Position numbers and translations under genes: made by a program. From Methylobacterium sp. (GTDB taxonomy: Bacteria > Pseudomonadota > Alphaproteobacteria > Rhizobiales > Beijerinckiaceae), in assembly GCA_013823325.1 (NCBI GenBank), contig PNLY01000035.1, positions 1 through 51,258 of the forward strand: DNA of 51,258 nt, given 5' to 3'. How positions within the stretch are numbered: position 1 is the first letter of the stretch; each line of letters starts with the position of its first letter. Below, in pieces: positions 8,824 to 16,873 of the stretch. The notes under the pieces were generated by a model. That model saw nothing but the letters and a program-made list of their open reading frames with translations. It had not been told where the DNA came from and ran no database searches.

Positions 8824-9648
8824 ATGACCTCCCCCGCCGACTCCTTCGTGACCCGCGCCTCGCTCGCCGCTGATCTCGCCGCGCTCGGCCTTGCGCCCGG
8901 CGATGCGGTCATGGTCCACGCCTCCGTCAGCAAGGTCGGCCGCCTCCTCGACGGTCCAAACACGATCATCGCCGCTCTGTCCGACGCGGTCGGCCCCAAG
9001 GGCACGGTCCTCGCCTATGCCGATTGGGAAGCGCGCTACGAGGACCTCGTGGACGAGGACGGCCGCGTGCCGCAGGAATGGCGCGAGCACATCACACCCT
9101 TCGATCCGCGGCGCTCACGCGCGATCCGCGAGAATGGCGTGTTGCCCGAGTTCCTGCGGACCACGCCCGGTGCTCTCCGCAGCGGCAATCCCGGCGCCTC
9201 GATCGTCGCGCTCGGCGCCAGAGCGGAATGGTTCACCGCAGACCATCCCCTCGACTACGGCTATGGCGAGGGCTCGCCGCTCGCCAAGCTGGTCGAGGCG
9301 GGCGGCAAGGTTCTGATGCTCGGGGCGCCGCTCGATACGCTGACCCTGTTGCACCATGCCGAACATCTGGCTGATATCCCCGGCAAGCGCATCCGGCGGC
9401 TAGAGGTGCCGCTGGCGACGCCGGCCGGCACGCAATGGCGCATGATCGAGGAGTTCGACACCGGAGACCCGATCGTCGAAGGGCTGGACGAGGATTATTT
9501 CGCAGCCATCGTGAGCGAGTTCCTCGCCAGCGGCCAAGGCCGACGGGGGCTGGTCGGTACCGCACCGTCCGTGCTGGTAGAAGCCAAGACAATCACTGCC
9601 TTCGGCGTCAACTGGCTGGAAACGCGATTCGGCTCGCCCTCGCCTTGA
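8824..9648 (+). CDS. AAC(3)-family aminoglycoside N-acetyltransferase-like protein
   Basis: 274 residues of the AAC(3)/antibiotic acetyltransferase family, which uses acetyl-CoA to acetylate the 3-amino group of aminoglycosides. Family motifs include GDAVMVHASVSKVG near residues 28-41, DYGYGEGSPLAKLVEAGG, and LMLGAPLDTLTLLHHAEHLA, which carries the conserved region around the catalytic His. An in-frame ATG 39 bases upstream overlaps the photolyase end. The chosen ATG directly follows it. Gene position and base composition match its neighbours, with no mobile element nearby. It therefore looks like a resident chromosomal homologue. Whether it acts on any antibiotic cannot be told from the sequence. 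Confidence 0.85.
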   Translation: MTSPADSFVTRASLAADLAALGLAPGDAVMVHASVSKVGRLLDGPNTIIAALSDAVGPKGTVLAYADWEARYEDLVDEDGRVPQEWREHITPFDPRRSRAIRENGVLPEFLRTTPGALRSGNPGASIVALGARAEWFTADHPLDYGYGEGSPLAKLVEAGGKVLMLGAPLDTLTLLHHAEHLADIPGKRIRRLEVPLATPAGTQWRMIEEFDTGDPIVEGLDEDYFAAIVSEFLASGQGRRGLVGTAPSVLVEAKTITAFGVNWLETRFGSPSP

Positions 9649-9694
9649 TTGCGAGCTTCATCGCCCAAGATACTGGAAAAGGAGTCTTCTCCGG

Positions 9695-10504
9695 TTACAC
9701 TGCCCCGTCGCGGCGGCCGCCACGATGCTCCCCTGCCAGCCTGCGCACCATCCAGAAATAGGCCGGATAGGGCAGCAGCCGCATCCCTTTCATCAGCCAG
9801 GCGAGCCGGCGCGGGAAGACGATCTCGAAGCCGCCGCGGGAGAAGCCGTCGACCACCCGTGTCGCAGCCTCGTCGAGCGGCAGCATGAACGGCATCGGGA
9901 AGCTGTTGCGCTTGGTCATCGCCGTGTCGACGAAGCCGGGGTTGACCAGTTGCAGGCGGATGCCGTGCCGTTCGCAGTCGAAGCGCAGGGCTTCACAGAA
10001 ATGGATCGCGGCCGCCTTGGAGGCACCATAGGCGGCTGCGCCCGGCAGGCCGCGATAGCCCGCCAGCGAGGCGTTGACCGCGATCTGGCCCTTGCCGCGC
10101 GCCGCCATGCGTTCGGCGACGGCGGCGGCACCGCGCACGACGCCGAGAAGATTGACTGCGAAGACCTGCTCGAAGGCGGCGACGTCGATCAGGCCTGGAC
10201 CGTTGCGCGGGGCAATGCCGGCGTTGAGGAAGGCGAGCGCGATCGGCCCATGCACGCTTTCGATGCCCTCGACGACCGCCGCCATCGCGGCGGGATCGGC
10301 GACATCGCCGACATGGGCGACGATCCGCCCCGGCAGACCCTCCGCGCTCAGTGCCAGCGCTTCGAGCTTGTCGAGCCGGCGTGCCGTTGCGGCGACCGTC
10401 CAGCCGCGCCGCGCCAGTTCGAGCGCCACCGCCGCGCCGATGCCCGAGCTCGCCCCGGTCACCCAGGCGATGCCGTCCTGCGGCTGCATGCGCGGCATGG
10501 TCAT
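9695..10504 (-). CDS. Short-chain dehydrogenase/reductase
   Basis: NAD(P)-dependent oxidoreductase of the classical SDR family with 269 residues. Visible are the cofactor motif TGASSGIG (about residues 16-23), LNAGIA, the active-site Ser region (NASLAGYRG) and YGASKAA with the catalytic Tyr and Lys. The C-terminal third has a Pro/aromatic-rich stretch (MRLLPYPAYFWMVRRL), as in membrane-associated SDRs of unknown substrate. It converges on the AAC(3)-like gene and diverges from alaX. Starts at codons 3 or 6 are also possible. The substrate is unknown. Confidence 0.88.
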   Translation of the reverse strand: MTMPRMQPQDGIAWVTGASSGIGAAVALELARRGWTVAATARRLDKLEALALSAEGLPGRIVAHVGDVADPAAMAAVVEGIESVHGPIALAFLNAGIAPRNGPGLIDVAAFEQVFAVNLLGVVRGAAAVAERMAARGKGQIAVNASLAGYRGLPGAAAYGASKAAAIHFCEALRFDCERHGIRLQLVNPGFVDTAMTKRNSFPMPFMLPLDEAATRVVDGFSRGGFEIVFPRRLAWLMKGMRLLPYPAYFWMVRRLAGEHRGGRRDGAV

Positions 10505-10663
10505 ATCGCGGGCAGGCCTCCACGCCAGGGCAATCCTGCGCCGGACCCTAGTGGTGCGGAGCGCTCAGCGGAAGCCCTACCGGCACTGCGTCCGTTTCGC
10601 CTTCCACCGGCTTTTCCAGCCCGGCCTCGCCTGCGATAAGCGGATGGAATGAAGGAGATCGCG

Positions 10664-11380
10664 ATGCCGACCGAGTTGCTGTTCCGAGACGACGCCTATC
10701 TGACTGAAACGCCCGCGACCGTCGTCGCGATCAATGAGCGCGGCGGCATCGAGCTCGACCGGACCGTATTCTATGCCACCGGCGGCGGCCAGCCCGGCGA
10801 TGCCGGCGTGCTCGTCCGCAGCGATGGCTCCGAAATCGCGATCGGCACGGCGATCTACAATCCCGAGGACAAGAGCCGCATCCTGCATGTCCCGCTCGAA
10901 GGCCAGGCCGCGCCCGCCATCGGCGAGAGCGTGATAGCCAAGCTGGACTGGGAGCGCCGTTTGAAGCGCATGCGCATCCACACCGCGCTGCACCTGCTCA
11001 GCGTCGTGCTGCCCTATCCGGTCACCGGCGGGGCGATCGGCGACGGCGACGGCCGGCTCGATTTCGACATTCCCGAAGGCGGGCTCGACAAGGCCGATCT
11101 GACCGGGAAGCTCGGCGCGCTGGTGGCGAAGAACGCGGCGATCACGGAGCGCTGGATCACCGACGAGGAGCTCGACGCCAATCCCGGCCTGGTCAAGACC
11201 ATGTCGGTCAAGCCGCCGCGCGGGTCCGGCCGGGTCCGGCTGGTCTCGATCGAGGGCATCGACCTGCAGCCCTGCGGCGGCACGCATGTGCGCAACACCT
11301 CCGAGATCGGCGCGGTCGTCGTCACCGACGTCGAGAAGAAGGGCAAGCAGAACCGGCGCGTGCGCATCGCGCTCGCTTGA
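10664..11380 (+). CDS. alaX: Alanyl-tRNA editing protein (AlaX family)
   Basis: Free-standing editing domain that hydrolyses Ser- or Gly-mischarged tRNA(Ala). I choose the ATG six bases after AAGGAG, giving 238 residues, over an ATG five codons earlier that would overlap the ribosome site. The zinc site is complete: HTALH (H106, H110) and CGGTH (C204, H208). The N-terminal beta-barrel with FYATGGGQPGDAG marks the medium-length AlaX-M type, which keeps the Gly-rich module but lacks the aminoacylation domain of AlaRS. It lies 48 bases before the sulfurtransferase gene on the same strand. Confidence 0.93.
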   Translation: MPTELLFRDDAYLTETPATVVAINERGGIELDRTVFYATGGGQPGDAGVLVRSDGSEIAIGTAIYNPEDKSRILHVPLEGQAAPAIGESVIAKLDWERRLKRMRIHTALHLLSVVLPYPVTGGAIGDGDGRLDFDIPEGGLDKADLTGKLGALVAKNAAITERWITDEELDANPGLVKTMSVKPPRGSGRVRLVSIEGIDLQPCGGTHVRNTSEIGAVVVTDVEKKGKQNRRVRIALA

Positions 11381-11428
11381 GCATTCCGTCATAACATCCT
11401 GAGAACAGACTCTTTCGAGGAGCCGCGC

Positions 11429-12283
11429 ATGGCCCGCAACGACATTTTCGTTTCCACGCAGTGGCTGGCCCAGCGGCTCGACGCGCCCGACATCGTCGTG
11501 GTCGAGGGCTCCTATTACCTGCCGGCCCAGAACCGCGACGCCAACGCCGAGTATGCGCAGCAGCGCATTCCGGGCGCAGTGCGCTTCGATATCGATGTGG
11601 TGAAGGACAAGGATTCGAGCCTGCCGCACATGCTGCCGCGGCCGGACGCATTCGCCGCTGCGGTCGGCGCCATGGGCATCGGCGACGGCATGCGCATCGT
11701 CGTCTATGACGGGCTCGGCCTGTTCTCGGCGCCGCGTGTGCGCTGGACCTTCCAGACCTTCGGCGCCAAGGACGTGGTGATCCTCGAAGGTGGCATGCCA
11801 CAATGGCTGGCCGAGGGCCGGCCGGTGGAGGACGGCTCGCCACGGCAGCGCGCGCCGCGCACATTCACCGCCCGGCTCGACCATTCCGCCGTCGCCGATG
11901 CCGATGACATCGCCCGCGCCATCGAGACCAATGCGGCCCAGGTCGTCGATGCGCGCGCCGCCGATCGCTTCGGCGGCGAAGCACCGGAGCCGCGCGCCGG
12001 CCTGCGTTCCGGCCATATCCCCGGCTCGCTGAATGTGCCGTCTTCGGCGCTCGTAACCGACGGAAAGCTCAAATCACCGGAAGAGATCGTCGCCGCCTTC
12101 AAGAGCGCCGGCGTCGATCTCGACCGGCCGGTGATGACGACCTGCGGCTCCGGCGTTTCCGCCGTGATCCTGTCGACGGCACTGGAATCGATCGGCAAGT
12201 CGACCCGTGCCGTCTATGACGGCTCCTGGTCGGAATGGGGCGCGAGCGAGCGGCCGATCGCGACCGGGCCGGCCAAGCGCTGA
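11429..12283 (+). CDS. sseA: 3-mercaptopyruvate/thiosulfate sulfurtransferase
   Basis: 284 residues with two rhodanese domains that transfer sulfur from 3-mercaptopyruvate to a thiol acceptor or cyanide. The N-terminal inactive domain carries the family opening (VSTQWLAQRLDAPDIVVVEG) and IPGAVRFDID. The catalytic domain has the loop CGSGVSA with the active Cys at about residue 239. The CG(S)GV(S/T) form fits mercaptopyruvate rather than thiosulfate sulfurtransferases. GGAG precedes the ATG. It ends four bases before the glutaminase stop on the opposite strand. Confidence 0.93.
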   Translation: MARNDIFVSTQWLAQRLDAPDIVVVEGSYYLPAQNRDANAEYAQQRIPGAVRFDIDVVKDKDSSLPHMLPRPDAFAAAVGAMGIGDGMRIVVYDGLGLFSAPRVRWTFQTFGAKDVVILEGGMPQWLAEGRPVEDGSPRQRAPRTFTARLDHSAVADADDIARAIETNAAQVVDARAADRFGGEAPEPRAGLRSGHIPGSLNVPSSALVTDGKLKSPEEIVAAFKSAGVDLDRPVMTTCGSGVSAVILSTALESIGKSTRAVYDGSWSEWGASERPIATGPAKR

Positions 12284-12287
12284 GCCT

Positions 12288-13211
12288 TCAAAAGACCGAC
12301 CAGCCGGTGCGCTCGACCAGGCGTTCGAGCGCGAGCGCACCGACATGCGAGGTGCCGGCTGCGTTGAGGCCTGGCGACCAGACCGCGATCGCCGCCTGCT
12401 TCGGCACGATGGCGAGAATGCCGCCGCCGACGCCGCTCTTGCCGGGCAGGCCAACCTTGAAGGCGAATTCGCCCGAGGCGTCGTAGTGGCCGCAGGTCAT
12501 CATCAGCGCCTTGACGCGGCGCGCCCGCGCCGGGCGGCAAACCACGGCGCCGGTCAGGGGATCGACGCCGTCGCCGGCGAGGAACAGGCCGGCGCGGGCG
12601 AGCTGGGCGCAGCTCAGGCTCAGCGCGCATTGGTGGAAATAGACGTCGAGCACCTCGGCGACCGGGTTCTTCAGATTACCGAAGGCGCGGATGAAATTGG
12701 CGAGGCTGGCGTTGCGGAAGCCGGACTGCGCCTCGGAGCCCGCCACCTCATCGTCGATCGAGACGGACGGGTCGTCGGCGCGTTCGCGCAGGAAGGCGAG
12801 GATCTCGGCCGCGGTCGCCTTCGGCGTCCGGCCGGTCAGCAGCGCATCGGTGACGACCAGAGCGCCGGCATTGATGAACGGGTTGCGCGGCACGCCGCGC
12901 TCCTGTTCGAGCTGGACGATCGAATTGAACGGCGAGCCGGAGGGCTCGCGCCCGACCCTGTGCCACAGCCGGGCGCCGACCCGCTCCAGCGCCAGCGTCA
13001 GGGTGAAGACCTTGGAGATGCTCTGGATCGAGAACGGCACATTGGCGTCACCCGCCTGGACATGCTCGCCGGTACAGGTGACGACGGCGAGGCCGAAACG
13101 GCGCGGATCGACCCGGGATAGCGCGGGAATGTAGTCGGCCACCTTGCCGCCGCCGATATGCTCGGCAAGGTCGGCATGAACAGACGCGACTATGTCCGAC
13201 AGATTGCGCAA
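12288..13211 (-). CDS. glsA: Glutaminase (glsA/B family)
   Basis: Hydrolyses glutamine to glutamate and ammonia. 307 residues, the usual length. The fold is beta-lactamase-like with a Ser-x-x-Lys pair in [16 protein letters not shown] (S64, K67), then [16 protein letters not shown] and [16 protein letters not shown], both glutaminase hallmarks. The start is a TTG with GGAG eight bases upstream, an uncommon start codon supported by the conserved N terminus ([12 protein letters not shown]). It converges on sseA and diverges from the Anbu gene across about 134 bases. Confidence 0.94.
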   Translation of the reverse strand: MRNLSDIVASVHADLAEHIGGGKVADYIPALSRVDPRRFGLAVVTCTGEHVQAGDANVPFSIQSISKVFTLTLALERVGARLWHRVGREPSGSPFNSIVQLEQERGVPRNPFINAGALVVTDALLTGRTPKATAAEILAFLRERADDPSVSIDDEVAGSEAQSGFRNASLANFIRAFGNLKNPVAEVLDVYFHQCALSLSCAQLARAGLFLAGDGVDPLTGAVVCRPARARRVKALMMTCGHYDASGEFAFKVGLPGKSGVGGGILAIVPKQAAIAVWSPGLNAAGTSHVGALALERLVERTGWSVF

Positions 13212-13345
13212 TGTCCGAACTCCGCCGGTGCCTAGCCATCAAGCCATCGACCTTGGCATTCGCCCGTTGATGCCGCAATCGCGGTGGCAGGAGCTTGGCA
13301 AAGCCTCCGCCCCTGCGCATGCTGCGCCCGTGCTGGGAGCCGTCC

Positions 13346-14095
13346 ATGACCTATTGCCTCGGGATCCTGCTGCCGTCGGGCCTGATCCTCGCCTCCGATT
13401 CTCGCTCCAGCGCCGGCGTCGACCAGATCGCGGTGGTCAAGAAGCTCGCTCTGTTCGAGGTGCCGAACGAACGAGTGATCGCGATCCTCTCTGCCGGGAA
13501 CCTGGCGACGACGCAGGCCGTGATCACCATGATCAGGCAATACACCCGGCATAAGCAGGATAGCGCCGCGGGCGGCGAGAACCGCGACATCCTGGCGGCA
13601 CGCACCATGTTCGACGTGGCGCAAATCGTCGGCGGCGTGCTGCGCGAGGTGCTGCGGCTCAACCGCAGCTTCGTCGAGCCCTATGGCGATCCGAACGGCT
13701 CCTTCATCGTCGCCGGCCAGATCGCCGGCGAGCCGCACCGGCTGTTCCAGATCTATTCGGCCGGCAATTTCGTCGAGGCCTCGGGACGGACCCAGTTCCT
13801 CCAGCTCGGCGAGACCAAATACGGCAAGCCGATCCTCGACCGGGCGCTGCAGGAGGCGAGCGGGCTAGACGAGGCGGCCAAACTCGCTTTGCTCTCCTTC
13901 GACGCCACGGTGCGCTCGAACCTCTCGGTCGCGCCGCCGATCGACCTCTTGCGCTACGAAGCCGACAGCTTCTCGACCCGGCATCTCGCCAAATACGACA
14001 GCAATCACCCCTATTGGGCCGATCTGCGCCAGCGTTACAGCGACGGGCTGACGGCGCTGGTGGCGAGCCTGCCGGCGCCAGACTTCCCGAGCTGA
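13346..14095 (+). CDS. Anbu, ancestral proteasome-like beta subunit
   Basis: 249 residues of the Anbu (COG3484) family, an HslV/proteasome relative that assembles into open-ring or helical oligomers. The open frame extends upstream, but the family begins MTYCLGILLPSG, where Thr2 would become the N-terminal nucleophile. SDSRSSAGVD (D18) and VVKK (K32/K33) supply the other proteasome-type catalytic positions. Anbu genes usually sit with alpha-E, circularly permuted ATP-grasp and transglutaminase genes. None of these is here, so the copy is an orphan within this window. Its stop codon directly abuts the ankyrin stop on the other strand. Peptidase activity in this family is still debated. Confidence 0.9.
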   Translation: MTYCLGILLPSGLILASDSRSSAGVDQIAVVKKLALFEVPNERVIAILSAGNLATTQAVITMIRQYTRHKQDSAAGGENRDILAARTMFDVAQIVGGVLREVLRLNRSFVEPYGDPNGSFIVAGQIAGEPHRLFQIYSAGNFVEASGRTQFLQLGETKYGKPILDRALQEASGLDEAAKLALLSFDATVRSNLSVAPPIDLLRYEADSFSTRHLAKYDSNHPYWADLRQRYSDGLTALVASLPAPDFPS

Positions 14096-14803
14096 CTACT
14101 GCAGCAGCGCGACCATCGCCGCATAGCCGCGGCGGCGGGCGTGGTCGAGCGGCGTCGCGCCGTCGCGATCGGCAAGGTCGCGCCGTGCACCGGCTGCGAC
14201 CAGTGCCCTCACCGTCTCGACATGGCGCGGGCCGCCATTGCCGAGGATCACAGCCTCGATCAGGGCAGTCCAGCCGAGATTGTTGACGTGGTCGAGCGGT
14301 GCGCCGGCCGCGATCAGTTCGCGCACGACGCCGTCATGGCCGAGATGGGCGGCCGCAATCAACGCCGTGCCGAGATAGGGGCTGGTGATCGCGCGCGGAT
14401 CGCCGCCGATGGCGAGTGCGGTGCGCATGGTCTCGACATCGTCGGCGACGGCCGCGATGGTGATCGCGTCATAGGCACGGCTGTCGAGCGCGCGCGGATC
14501 GGCGCCGGCCTTTGCGAGCTCGCGCATCGCTTCGCGCTGGCGGGCATGGGCGGCGGCCAGCAATGCGGTGCGGCCCTCGCCGTCACGGGCTTCGAGGCCA
14601 CGGCCGGTTGCAATCGCCTGCCGGAGAGCCGGCAGATCGCCCCGGTAAGCCGACAGATGCAGAGCATCATACGCCGCAATCTCTGTCTGCGACGGCGGAA
14701 TCTGAGCCTGCCCGGCACCGCCCATGCCCAGGATCGCCGCCATGAGCAGCGCCGAAAACCCATTTCGGCAAACGTTGGCCCCGCGTCGTTTCGTCTCAGG
14801 CAT
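14096..14803 (-). CDS. Exported ankyrin-repeat protein
   Basis: About 235 residues. The N-terminal region (CRNGFSALLMAAILGMGGAGQAQ) is a signal peptide, so the protein is probably periplasmic. It then has four to five ankyrin repeats with the TALxxA-helix pattern: DALHLSAYRGDLPALRQAI, TALLAAAHARQREAMRELA, TALIAAAHLGHDGVVRELI, TALIEAVI and TPLDHARRRGYAAMVALL. I prefer the second of two close ATGs because the G-run ribosome site is about eight bases from it and only two from the first. Such repeats bind protein partners, and the partner is unknown. The gene diverges from the predicted small RNA. Confidence 0.85.
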   Translation of the reverse strand: MPETKRRGANVCRNGFSALLMAAILGMGGAGQAQIPPSQTEIAAYDALHLSAYRGDLPALRQAIATGRGLEARDGEGRTALLAAAHARQREAMRELAKAGADPRALDSRAYDAITIAAVADDVETMRTALAIGGDPRAITSPYLGTALIAAAHLGHDGVVRELIAAGAPLDHVNNLGWTALIEAVILGNGGPRHVETVRALVAAGARRDLADRDGATPLDHARRRGYAAMVALLQ

Positions 14804-14888
14804 CTGCATTACCCCCGCATTTTCGCGCGATCGGCGCGAAAAACCGCATCCTGCTCAAAATAAGGTCAGCCTTGCTGCCCCTTCCCCC

Positions 14889-14917
14889 TTGCAGCCTGAG
14901 CCGGAGCGTCCTATTTC
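14889..14917 (+). promoter_or_regulatory. Candidate sigma-70 promoter for the small RNA
   Basis: TTGCAG (14889-14894) and TATTTC (14912-14917) are separated by 17 bases, placing a start near 14924. That is exactly where the first stable hairpin of the predicted RNA begins. The hexamers are imperfect, so the call depends on the structure downstream. Confidence 0.4.
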
Positions 14918-14923
14918 CTGTGC

Positions 14924-15007
14924 ACCGCAGCAGAGATGTTGCGGCGCCCTCCTTGGGCGTTTCCTCCCTAGACTTGGGCCTGCGCTCCGGCGTGGGCCTT
15001 TTTCTTT
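14924..15007 (+). ncRNA. Candidate trans-acting small RNA with anti-Shine-Dalgarno motifs (AbcR/alpha-r15 or cuckoo/alpha-r14-like)
   Basis: About 84 nucleotides with three successive hairpins and no open frame. Hairpin 1 spans 14925-14944: 8 pairs including one G-U, closed by a GAGA (GNRA) tetraloop. Hairpin 2 spans 14945-14959: CGCCC/GGGCG with a UCCUU loop. Next comes an unpaired stretch, 14960-14976, containing UUUCCUCCCU. Hairpin 3 is a strong intrinsic terminator. The exposed UCCUU and UUUCCUCCC are complementary to ribosome binding sites, as in the alphaproteobacterial AbcR and cuckoo sRNA families. The family name is from memory and not confirmed. The gene lies between the ankyrin gene and mop, reading toward mop's 3' end. 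Confidence 0.6.
14977..15007 (+). terminator. Intrinsic terminator of the small RNA
   Basis: Nine-pair stem (GGCCTGCGC with GCGTGGGCC, two of the pairs G-U) closed by a C(UCCG)G tetraloop of the extra-stable UNCG type, followed at once by TTTTTCTTT. It only works on the plus strand, where no protein-coding gene lies upstream. That is the main argument for the small RNA. Confidence 0.8.
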
Positions 15008-15047
15008 GCTGGGAAGGCTAGCGCGGCCTGCATCGGGCGCGCAACGA

Positions 15048-15254
15048 TCAGTCGATCGCGATCATCACGTCGGAGGCCTTCACGACGGCATAGGCGTGCT
15101 GCCTGACCGCGAGCTTGAGCTCGTCGACTGCGGCATTGGTGATCGCCGAGGTGACGATGGCGCCGCCGACCTCAAACTTCACATGTGCGGTCGTCGCGCC
15201 CTTCACGATTTCGACGATGGCACCCTTCAGCTGGTTGCGGGCGGAAATCTTCAT
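15048..15254 (-). CDS. mop: Molbindin (Mop), molybdate-binding TOBE/MOP-domain protein
   Basis: 68 residues forming a single MOP/TOBE domain: MKISARNQLKGAIVEIVKG, then VKFEVGGAIVTSAITNAAVDEL. This is the standard size and order of molbindins, which oligomerise and store molybdate in the cytoplasm. The start is the ATG with GGAG upstream, not an ATG 13 codons earlier. It diverges from modABC across 117 bases that contain a ModE-type palindrome, so it is probably controlled together with the transporter. Its presence complements a ModE here that lacks its own Mop domains. Confidence 0.92.
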   Translation of the reverse strand: MKISARNQLKGAIVEIVKGATTAHVKFEVGGAIVTSAITNAAVDELKLAVRQHAYAVVKASDVMIAID

Positions 15255-15320
15255 GCCGGTCTCCTCGATCTGACGTCCTCGCCAAGTCTGCATCAGACGG
15301 ACTCGACCTTTGGTCGCTCG

Positions 15321-15346
15321 TCGTTATATTCGGCCGCACATAGCGA
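15321..15346. promoter_or_regulatory. ModE-type operator between mop and modA
   Basis: Imperfect palindrome TCGTTATAT, 8 bases, ACATAGCGA. It matches the ModE box pattern (CGTTATAT facing ATATAACG with a short spacer) at 7 of 9 positions in the right arm. It lies 26 bases before modA and 67 bases before mop on the other strand, so molybdate-loaded ModE could repress both. Confidence 0.65.
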
Positions 15347-15371
15347 CCGCAACCGCAGCGAGGACCGCCTT

Positions 15372-16178
15372 ATGCCATCCACCCGCCGAACCGTCCTGGG
15401 TTTCACCGCTGCGCTGCTGATCGGTGCCGCCTCCTTCCCCGGCCCTGCCCTCGCCCAGAGCAAGGAACTGGTGGTTTTCGCCGCCGCCAGCCTGAAGAAC
15501 GCGCTCGACGAGGCCGCGGGCAACTGGGTCAAGGACAGCGGCAAGCCGGCGCCGAAGATCTCCTATGCGGCAAGCAACGCGCTGGCCAAGCAGCTCGAGC
15601 AGGGCGCGCCGGCCGACCTTTTCCTCTCGGCGGATCTCGACTGGATGGACTACGCCCAGCAGAAGAACCTGATCGTCAAGGAGAGCCGCGTCAGCCTGCT
15701 CGCCAACCGGATCGCACTGATTGCGCCGTCCGACGCCAAGACCACGGTAACCCTGGCGCCGGGCGTCGACCTCTCCGCCGCACTCGGCCAGGGCCGGCTC
15801 GCCATGGGCAATGTCGATTCGGTACCGGCCGGCAAATACGGCAAGGCGGCGCTGGAGAAGCTCGGCGGCTGGGACAAGATCAGGGACAAGGTGGCGCAGG
15901 CCGACAATGTCCGCGCCGCACTGCTGCTGGTCTCGCGCGGCGAAGCCCCGCTGGGCATCGTCTACACCACCGACGCCGCCGCCGATCCGAAGGTCAAGGT
16001 AATCGCGACCTTCCCGGAGGATACGCACCCGCCGATCGTCTACCCGGTCGCCATCACCAAGGACTCGGCCAATCCCGACGCACAGGCCTTCCTGGCCTAT
16101 CTGCGCGGCAACGGCGCCAAGGCCAGCTTTGAGAAGCAGGGCTTCACGGTGCTGAACAAGTCCGCTTCCTCATCGTGA
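15372..16178 (+). CDS. modA: Molybdate ABC transporter, periplasmic binding protein
   Basis: 268 residues. The N terminus (STRRTVLGF, then a hydrophobic run ending PALA) is a signal peptide with a twin-arginine flavour. The mature protein opens with ELVVFAAASLKNALDEAA, the typical ModA start whose Ser residues bind the oxyanion. It continues with SYAASNALAKQLEQGAPADLFLSAD and YGKAALEKLG. The open frame continues far upstream, but that extension would run through the small RNA and mop and has no homology. Its stop overlaps the modB start. First gene of modABC, behind the ModE box. Confidence 0.95.
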   Translation: MPSTRRTVLGFTAALLIGAASFPGPALAQSKELVVFAAASLKNALDEAAGNWVKDSGKPAPKISYAASNALAKQLEQGAPADLFLSADLDWMDYAQQKNLIVKESRVSLLANRIALIAPSDAKTTVTLAPGVDLSAALGQGRLAMGNVDSVPAGKYGKAALEKLGGWDKIRDKVAQADNVRAALLLVSRGEAPLGIVYTTDAAADPKVKVIATFPEDTHPPIVYPVAITKDSANPDAQAFLAYLRGNGAKASFEKQGFTVLNKSASSS

Positions 16179-16873
16179 GCGACTGGCTGTCCCCGGAGGA
16201 GTGGACGGCCGTCCGCCTCAGCCTGATCGTCGCCGCCACCGCCATGCTGGCGAGCCTCCCTCTGGGGCTCGCCATCGCCTGGCTGCTGGCGCGCGGGCGC
16301 TTCTGGGGCAAATCGCTGCTCGACGCTATCATCCATCTGCCGCTGATCCTGCCGCCCGTCGTCACCGGCTATCTGCTGCTGATCGGCTTCGGACGGCGCG
16401 GGCCGATCGGCCAGTTCCTCCATGACTGGTTCGGCATCGTCCTCTCCTTCCGCTGGACGGGTGCCGCGCTCGCCTGCGCGGTGATGGGCTTTCCGCTGAT
16501 GGTCCGGGCAATGCGGCTCTCGATCGAGGCGATCGACCGCAAGCTCGAGGATGCGGCGGGCACGCTCGGCGCCGGGCCGTTCTGGGTGTTCCTGACGGTG
16601 ACGCTGCCACTCGCTCTACCCGGCATCCTCGCCGGCATGATCCTGTGCTTCGCCAAGGCGATGGGCGAATTCGGCGCGACCATCACCTTCGTCTCCAACA
16701 TCCCCGGCGAGACGCAAACCCTGCCCTCGGCGATCTACACCTTCACACAGGTGCCGAACGGCGATGCGGGGGCGATGCGGCTCACCCTGATCTCGATCGC
16801 GATCTCGGTCGCGGCACTGTTCGCCTCGGAATTGCTGGCGCGGCTGGTCGGCCGGCGGATCGCGGTCGAATGA
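16175..16873 (+). CDS. modB: Molybdate ABC transporter permease
   Basis: 232-residue inner-membrane permease with about five membrane segments. The ABC-coupling EAA loop reads EDAAGTLGAGPFWVFLTVTLP, and MGEFGATITFVSNIPGETQT near residues 165-185 is the ModB hallmark. The start is a GTG overlapping the modA stop (GTGA), implying translational coupling. It works with ModA and ModC to import molybdate. Confidence 0.95.
   Translation: MSDWLSPEEWTAVRLSLIVAATAMLASLPLGLAIAWLLARGRFWGKSLLDAIIHLPLILPPVVTGYLLLIGFGRRGPIGQFLHDWFGIVLSFRWTGAALACAVMGFPLMVRAMRLSIEAIDRKLEDAAGTLGAGPFWVFLTVTLPLALPGILAGMILCFAKAMGEFGATITFVSNIPGETQTLPSAIYTFTQVPNGDAGAMRLTLISIAISVAALFASELLARLVGRRIAVE

Noticed and set aside
10577..12016. 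A 479-residue minus-strand open frame opposite alaX and sseA
   Set aside because: Both plus-strand genes carry intact active-site motifs; the antisense product is low-complexity.
14724..15371. Upstream in-frame extension of modA (216 extra codons)
   Set aside because: It would read through the small RNA, its terminator and mop. The signal peptide at the chosen ATG fits a periplasmic protein.
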